From assembly GCA_949297765.1 (NCBI GenBank), contig CASFTV010000016.1, forward strand, positions 24,190 to 88,189: a stretch of 64,000 nt of DNA, written 5' to 3'. Made by a program: the position numbers and the translations under genes. Shown here piece by piece: positions 60,301 to 64,000 of the stretch; within the stretch, counting starts at the first letter, position 1, and every line of letters starts with the position of its first letter. The notes under the pieces were generated by a model. The model did not search any database, was not told the DNA's origin, and saw only the letters and a program-made list of their open reading frames with translations. The DNA is from an uncultured bacterium. Lineage in GTDB: Bacteria > Verrucomicrobiota > Lentisphaeria > Victivallales > UBA1829.

Positions 60301-62474
60301 CCTGCCGGCTGGAGGAGAGCGGAAGAGTTTCCGAATTTCAGTTCTCCCTGCTCTCTCCCTTTTTCCGTTATGCGTTCTCCGGAGAAACACGGCTGACGCT
60401 GACACAGGAAAATCTGGGCGACTTTATCGCCTTCAACACGGTGTCCGGTCCGGTCACTCTTTCTCTGGCCGGCCGCTCCGGAACGATTTACAGCGCCGCC
60501 CGGGACGGGAAACTGACGTCGCCGGAGATCATTTTCTTCCGGAAGAACACCGGACGGCCCTTCCTGCTGGTTTTCCAGCATGCTCCCGTTTCCATTGAAT
60601 CCGTCTGCCGGGGCGCAACCGCCGAATCGTTCACGATCCGCTGGAACGCTCCGGGTGCCGGAGAAGTGTTTGCCGGATGGCCGTTCGGAATCCGCGATGT
60701 GGACACCTCCTCCTGGACGAAGGAAATTCCTGCCCCGTGGCGTTCCAAACTTGCCGCGGCCGCCCGCCGCGCGCTCTCCTATCCCCTCGGATGCGATGAA
60801 CTCTTCTCTGTCGACCGGAAAAAGGGAACCGTTGAAATTCTCGACCGCTTCCGGTTCCGCACGCCTTCGGACGACTGGAACACTCCCGCGGAGGAGATCG
60901 CTCTTCTGCCGCCGATGGCGGGCTGGATGCTCCGCGCGGGACGTCTGGTTACGACCTCGGAAAAACTGACCGATCTGAATCTTGCGACCAATGTCGGTCC
61001 CGTTCTCGGGAAACGCGGCCGGACCATCCGTTACGCCCTTCCAGTTCCGGACGAAAGCGATTTCCTTCCGGTCGGCGTGCTGGACGGAGAGCTGTTCCGG
61101 GAGGCAAACCGCTTTTTTGCCTCGGGAGTCTGCTTTTCCGCGGGAGGAGGGACTCCGTTTGATGCGTGGTCTGTCGAATCCCCTTACGGAGGAACTCTGC
61201 CGAACCGGAGTATCTGTCCTTTCCGCTGGAATTTCGGACTCGGAGCGGCTCTTCAGGGAATCTGCGGACTGACGGAGAGCAACCGGAAGGCGCTGGAAAA
61301 CCGTCTCCGTATTCGCCATCTGGAGGCGCTGGAGCTGTATCAGTACAAGTATTTCGCCCGTCACCGGCGGGAACCGTTTTCCGGACTGGAGTATCCGATC
61401 GTGTTCAACGCGTTCTTTCCCAACGCCACACGCTATGAGGAGGGGTTCGGCTCCCGGGTTGATTACGGCGACGCCAACGAGGGATGTCTGCTGATCGGCT
61501 GGATCGGCCAGCAGCTCGCGGACCTCTGCGGACAGATCGGATTCATCCGGGCGAACTGGCCCTATTACCGCTACGTCCTCCGCTACGAAACGACGATGGA
61601 CGACTATGCGTTCCATTCCAGTTCCTGCCGGGAACATGGAGTCGGCGCCTGGCATGACATGCTGAACGGCGAATATGCGGGTCTTCTCGCATACCGGCGT
61701 CTTGCGGAGATTGCAGGGGACCGCCGCACGGCGGACGACTGTCTTTACCGTGCGGCAAAGCGCGCGCTTCCCACGCTGGCGCGTCTCTATCCGGACTCCA
61801 TGGCGGAAACATGTCTTCCGGAACTCCGGGGAAAATCGTATCAGCTCACCGGATTTGCCGACGATGGTCCGAAAGCGCTGTTCTATCCGACGACAAACGG
61901 AAACTTCCGCGCGGCACAGGATCTGTTTGACTTTTCGCAGGGGACACCCGGAAAACTTCTTTCCCTCTATTTCCAGGAAGCATTTGCACCGGTCCGGGAG
62001 CATGTTGTGCGGAGAGCCTGGCCGTCTCTCACCGAGGGGGAGACCAGTTATCTCAGTTTCCTCTATCTTTCTCCGCTGGGACTTTACAGCCCGGACCCGG
62101 AAAAGGTCCTTGCGTATGCACGGAAGGTCGTGGCTGGCAATCCGCTGATGCGTGACTGGCCCGACATGGGACGTCCCTTCCAGCTGAACTGCGTCCTCTG
62201 GGCTCTGTACGGGAAAATCTCCCTCAGCCGGACAGAACGGCTCAATCTGCGCAAGGCGCTTTTCGATCCCGCTTCCGGAATTCTGACCATCGAGTGCGAT
62301 GCGGATTCCGCCTCCCGTCTGGCATTTCGCTCGGGAGATGCCCCATCCTCCATCCGGAAGAATGGAAAAAAGATTTTGCCGAAAAGCCGGAAAGGGGTGG
62401 AAACAGAACTTCCGCTGTCTGCGGGGAGACAGCTCTTTGAAATAGAATTTCCCAAATCAAACGCAGAAAAATAA
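57345..62474 (+). CDS. Giant acetyl-esterase/jelly-roll/helical glycosidase-like protein (main frame of the broken gene)
   Basis: A 1709-codon frame, the bulk of the gene begun at 57140. Residues about 40-390 are an AXE1-type acetyl-xylan-esterase hydrolase: GGSMGGFQ with Ser240, then GLGDSVCQPSGE and FGHGNLLD for Asp and His. A glycan-binding-like sandwich and a flavodoxin-like segment follow. A GH2-type jelly-roll lies near 860-970 (LDEVFLNGRKIGS, ENRIIIRVTNLRGEA). The last 450 residues are helical and resemble six-hairpin glycosidases or lyases (FARHRREPFSGLEYPIVFNAFF). The GTG at 57345 has no ribosome site and no signal peptide, so this frame alone is probably not well expressed. Confidence 0.82.
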   Translation: MKGRKVRWTRRGDDGKTESGEALSDTPLTVRTSIGKPGFVRLSVEVLDENGKPLRNGARFEGGAGASVSAIPADPLPSDFHSFWDSADRKLRATPWKVQVTEVPSPDPMARTEKVRITTFPGERDATALVTVPVGAAPKSLPAIVYSIGYGFGRSWFSCDKAKKGFLCMTVSRHGEDQLREPEYYQNLSRNEMKNFCFRNNESRYENDFFKMLMRNLRALQYIKTRPEWNGRVLIVSGGSMGGFQAIGMAALDEDVSECDAFIPWMADVAGARKFQRMDGWKPGFTEALRYFDIANLATRVRCPVRMKIGLGDSVCQPSGEMILFRNLAGKKVLTAVQNFGHGNLLDIKADEFTFEMADGTIVPKGVVSRKAEENSVPKGSGTLFRDFRFRLLDLGKGHGEGALSPVSPGGFDLTVKNTDPSNFAVACADFAYTGTAQQKLVFRLKGAEANGDARLTVSLAYKVGEKWFGRQVAGIPARDGDFRTITLSLDRDFQLSDASYSFVQLKFSFGGGIRGTTSRIEVRDVRMGNPDELNTKVSSDPLVCPAAPEPSPSTAGVRVFFDFDSDDAWPVAQTHSGKADPETVQSNSFAVQLLKYADGLLSTAASPESADVIVSSRTVPGSMDKRIFKALSSGKKLLVFGPLPDRALAAVLPMQLSKRPLDGFPERLPLSVSAPSHPLLPRLAPDCRMVRYFNARLQNGGTVLLAFPDGTPFLAEKGNVLQFASGIGIQTETASPFFYDRGLLRLLLRLGGADASALDAREKELTQKRADADRNLLADVLSEAGIPKPEWNCWQPGMSRENVGRFGWLVGESLPVGSVSRDLTVSNGSGSFRIFAGNPHSVTLSDWTCRVLRGKIQLPSLKENPTAKWSGEGVVEYSTSLRFDSAWRNLPLRFEVRDGIDDLDEVFLNGRKIGSTDEKTPYYWMTPRRYAIPADAVRWGEENRIIIRVTNLRGEACLNSKPQLTFGNGEERKLSVTKIDWTGKTCRLEESGRVSEFQFSLLSPFFRYAFSGETRLTLTQENLGDFIAFNTVSGPVTLSLAGRSGTIYSAARDGKLTSPEIIFFRKNTGRPFLLVFQHAPVSIESVCRGATAESFTIRWNAPGAGEVFAGWPFGIRDVDTSSWTKEIPAPWRSKLAAAARRALSYPLGCDELFSVDRKKGTVEILDRFRFRTPSDDWNTPAEEIALLPPMAGWMLRAGRLVTTSEKLTDLNLATNVGPVLGKRGRTIRYALPVPDESDFLPVGVLDGELFREANRFFASGVCFSAGGGTPFDAWSVESPYGGTLPNRSICPFRWNFGLGAALQGICGLTESNRKALENRLRIRHLEALELYQYKYFARHRREPFSGLEYPIVFNAFFPNATRYEEGFGSRVDYGDANEGCLLIGWIGQQLADLCGQIGFIRANWPYYRYVLRYETTMDDYAFHSSSCREHGVGAWHDMLNGEYAGLLAYRRLAEIAGDRRTADDCLYRAAKRALPTLARLYPDSMAETCLPELRGKSYQLTGFADDGPKALFYPTTNGNFRAAQDLFDFSQGTPGKLLSLYFQEAFAPVREHVVRRAWPSLTEGETSYLSFLYLSPLGLYSPDPEKVLAYARKVVAGNPLMRDWPDMGRPFQLNCVLWALYGKISLSRTERLNLRKALFDPASGILTIECDADSASRLAFRSGDAPSSIRKNGKKILPKSRKGVETELPLSAGRQLFEIEFPKSNAEK

Positions 62475-62489
62475 CAACAGGAGCCAACA

Positions 62490-63320
62490 ATGAGCAGGAA
62501 CATGTCTTTCCACGCTGGAAAACCTGAAACCCTCCTAAAACAGACACCTCGTTTTTTCTCCCTGATCGAATTGCTTGTAACGATTGCGATCATTGCGATC
62601 CTTGCAGGTATTCTGCTTCCCTCTCTGAACAAGGCGCGGGAGAAGGCGCGGACGATTCACTGCCGGAGCAACATCAAACAGCTTGGAATTGCCGAATTCA
62701 CCTACGCCGCAGACAACGATGATTTCTATACGGTCGGATGGCTTGCACAAGGCAGCGGGGATTATTTCTGGAACTATCAGCTCTGTCAGTACAAGTATCT
62801 TCCGATCAAGGCGCTGATCTGCGAGACATCGCTTGACCAGTCCACGCACATCAACCGTTCCCAGCTTCTGGATTACCGGAAGGACGGCCCTTCGTGGGGA
62901 AATCTCTTCTGGATGATCTGCTGCTACGGGTTGAACTCCTGCGAAATGGGATTTGGAAAAGAAGGAAACCTGGATCCGGCTCTGTATCCGGGACTGCGGG
63001 TTTCTTCGGTCAAACAGGCGAGCCGCTTCATTCTGTTCGGCGAGAACACCGGTGGGGATACGGAGGATCTGCTCCCGTGGGCCAGACTCTCGAATATGAA
63101 CGGAGGCGGAGCGCTTTATCCGTGGCATTCCGGTGGACAGGAGGTCAATCTCTGTCTTGGCGACGGCAGCGCGATCGGTCTTGCCGGCATGGGACGGGCT
63201 CCGATGGAGACACGCGCCATCTGGTATTCGGAATACGGAAAGGTCAAAAACCGAACCATTGAAGGCAATATGTGGACCTGGGACGGAAAAGTCCGATGGG
63301 ATGAAAATGCTCTGCGCTGA
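62490..63320 (+). CDS. Prepilin-type secreted protein (DUF1559-like)
   Basis: The 276-residue protein has an unusually long prepilin leader (about 22 residues to [27 protein letters not shown]), the [19 protein letters not shown] helix and a C-terminal [15 protein letters not shown] region like that of related secreted pseudopilins. AGGAG lies 7 bases before ATG and 15 bases after the giant esterase gene, so they are co-transcribed. Second such protein beside a carbohydrate enzyme in this window. Confidence 0.88.
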   Translation: MSRNMSFHAGKPETLLKQTPRFFSLIELLVTIAIIAILAGILLPSLNKAREKARTIHCRSNIKQLGIAEFTYAADNDDFYTVGWLAQGSGDYFWNYQLCQYKYLPIKALICETSLDQSTHINRSQLLDYRKDGPSWGNLFWMICCYGLNSCEMGFGKEGNLDPALYPGLRVSSVKQASRFILFGENTGGDTEDLLPWARLSNMNGGGALYPWHSGGQEVNLCLGDGSAIGLAGMGRAPMETRAIWYSEYGKVKNRTIEGNMWTWDGKVRWDENALR

Positions 63321-63336
63321 AGAAAAACAGAAAAAT

Positions 63337-63364
63337 TTGCTTTTTCTCCTCCCCGGTTTATAGT
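63337..63364 (+). promoter_or_regulatory. Promoter of the LacI-type regulator
   Basis: TTGCTT (63337-63342), a 16-base spacer and TATAGT (63359-63364). Confidence 0.55.
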
Positions 63365-63398
63365 AAAAAAGAAAACGGTTCAAAATGGATTCGATACA

Positions 63399-64000
63399 GT
63401 GAAAAACAAGATCACCATCCGGGATATTGCCCGCCAGTGCGGAACAAGTATTTCCACGGTCTCGCGCGTCATCAACGGAAGCGCGGGCGTGGAGGCGAAA
63501 CTCAAGGCGAATGTCCTTTCCGTCATCCGGGAATGCGACTGGCAGAGCAACAATCTCCGTCTGAAATTCAGCCGGAAGGCCAAGGAGAGGCCCTGTGTGG
63601 CGGTCGTCTCCTCCTTCCGCGGAAGGTGTCCTGATCTTTCCGCGGTGGCGCCGGTATCGAAGCTCTGCGCGGAGTGCGATTTCAAAGACCTCTATTTTTT
63701 CTCCTGCGATTCGCAGACCATGGAAATCTGCCGCTGTATGAATCCGTATGCACTGATTCTGATTTCCGGGGTCGGAAGCCGCCGCAGCGAGGTGGGAAAT
63801 TTCATTGAATCGGGAACGCGCGTCTTCTATCTGGGACACGGCGAAATTGAGCCGCATGTGGGTGCCTCCTGTTATGTGCCGATCGGAGAATTCATCCGCT
63901 TTTCCGTTGATCTTCTGCACCAGATGGGGCATACGAAAATCGGCTATTTCGGACAGTTCGGGGAATATGCGCACTTCTCCGGGGCGAATCATCACTCGCC
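63399..64000 (+). CDS. LacI-family transcriptional regulator, N-terminal part
   Basis: 200 codons are visible; the gene runs off the right edge. The N-terminal HTH (ITIRDIARQCGTSISTVSRVING) is a LacI signature, followed by the start of a periplasmic-binding-like sensor (PCVAVVSSFRGRCP, LHQMGHTKIGYFGQ). The best start is GTG at 63399. It may control the adjacent polysaccharide genes; the TGAAAATATTTTCA pair 6 kb upstream is a candidate target but lacks the central CG usual for LacI sites. Confidence 0.88.
   Translation, partial: MKNKITIRDIARQCGTSISTVSRVINGSAGVEAKLKANVLSVIRECDWQSNNLRLKFSRKAKERPCVAVVSSFRGRCPDLSAVAPVSKLCAECDFKDLYFFSCDSQTMEICRCMNPYALILISGVGSRRSEVGNFIESGTRVFYLGHGEIEPHVGASCYVPIGEFIRFSVDLLHQMGHTKIGYFGQFGEYAHFSGANHHS

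Overview
The window is ordinary bacterial chromosome, moderately GC-rich (by eye a little under 60 %) and densely coded on both strands. It most resembles a Lentisphaerae/Victivallis-type member of the Planctomycetes-Verrucomicrobia-Chlamydiae group. The signs are several prepilin-like secreted proteins with an FSLIELL leader lying beside glycoside hydrolases, very frequent TCCGGA words, and -10 boxes of the TATAAT/TACATT type 16-17 bp from TTGnnn. This placement is inferred from gene content; there is no rRNA gene to confirm it.

Layout. 1-5.7 kb: the tail of an M16 peptidase, a two-domain PilT-PilT retraction ATPase with a membrane TPR partner, and a TauE-type exporter. 5.8-9.6 kb: an activated-methyl-cycle operon (metK, adenosine-kinase-like, ahcY). 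9.8-12.8 kb: two paralogous small lipoproteins, an AraC regulator, a CoaC-type decarboxylase and gmk. 12.9-15.4 kb: tRNA-Lys, adk-map-infA and a cyclophilin. 15.4-18.8 kb: ptsH-ptsI and a mannonate dehydratase whose leader holds an intrinsic terminator. 19-24.3 kb: YjbQ, a UDP-GlcNAc dehydrogenase/epimerase pair and a large exported TPR protein. 24.7-31.9 kb: NSS and CstA transporters, a pseudopilin, nrdR, a ClC channel, an orphan ATP-cone protein and tRNA-Leu. 32-41.8 kb: recJ, two paralogous His/Pro-rich secreted proteins, an LCAT-like lipoprotein, a large hydrolase-acyltransferase fusion, a flavodoxin/ferredoxin protein and a B12-radical-SAM protein.

41.8-44.5 kb is the most unusual part. 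A self-contained switch with a LexA/CI-like S24 repressor is divergent from a tightly overlapping operon (small HTH protein, YqaJ-type nuclease, cysteine-cluster double-HTH regulator). A palindrome and direct repeats sit on the two promoters. No integrase or virion gene is visible.

44.5-64 kb: a J-domain protein and a small secreted protein, then a polysaccharide-utilisation region (SGNH esterase, GH5, pseudopilin, GH42-like and GH43-like enzymes, and a giant esterase/glycosidase-like protein). It also holds a Na/Pi cotransporter with lipoprotein and Ig-like front end, a QueG-like iron-sulfur protein, a 20-residue-repeat protein and a LacI regulator cut by the window end. The giant esterase gene carries an exact 34-bp tandem duplication that breaks its frame; removing one copy restores a full-length reading frame.
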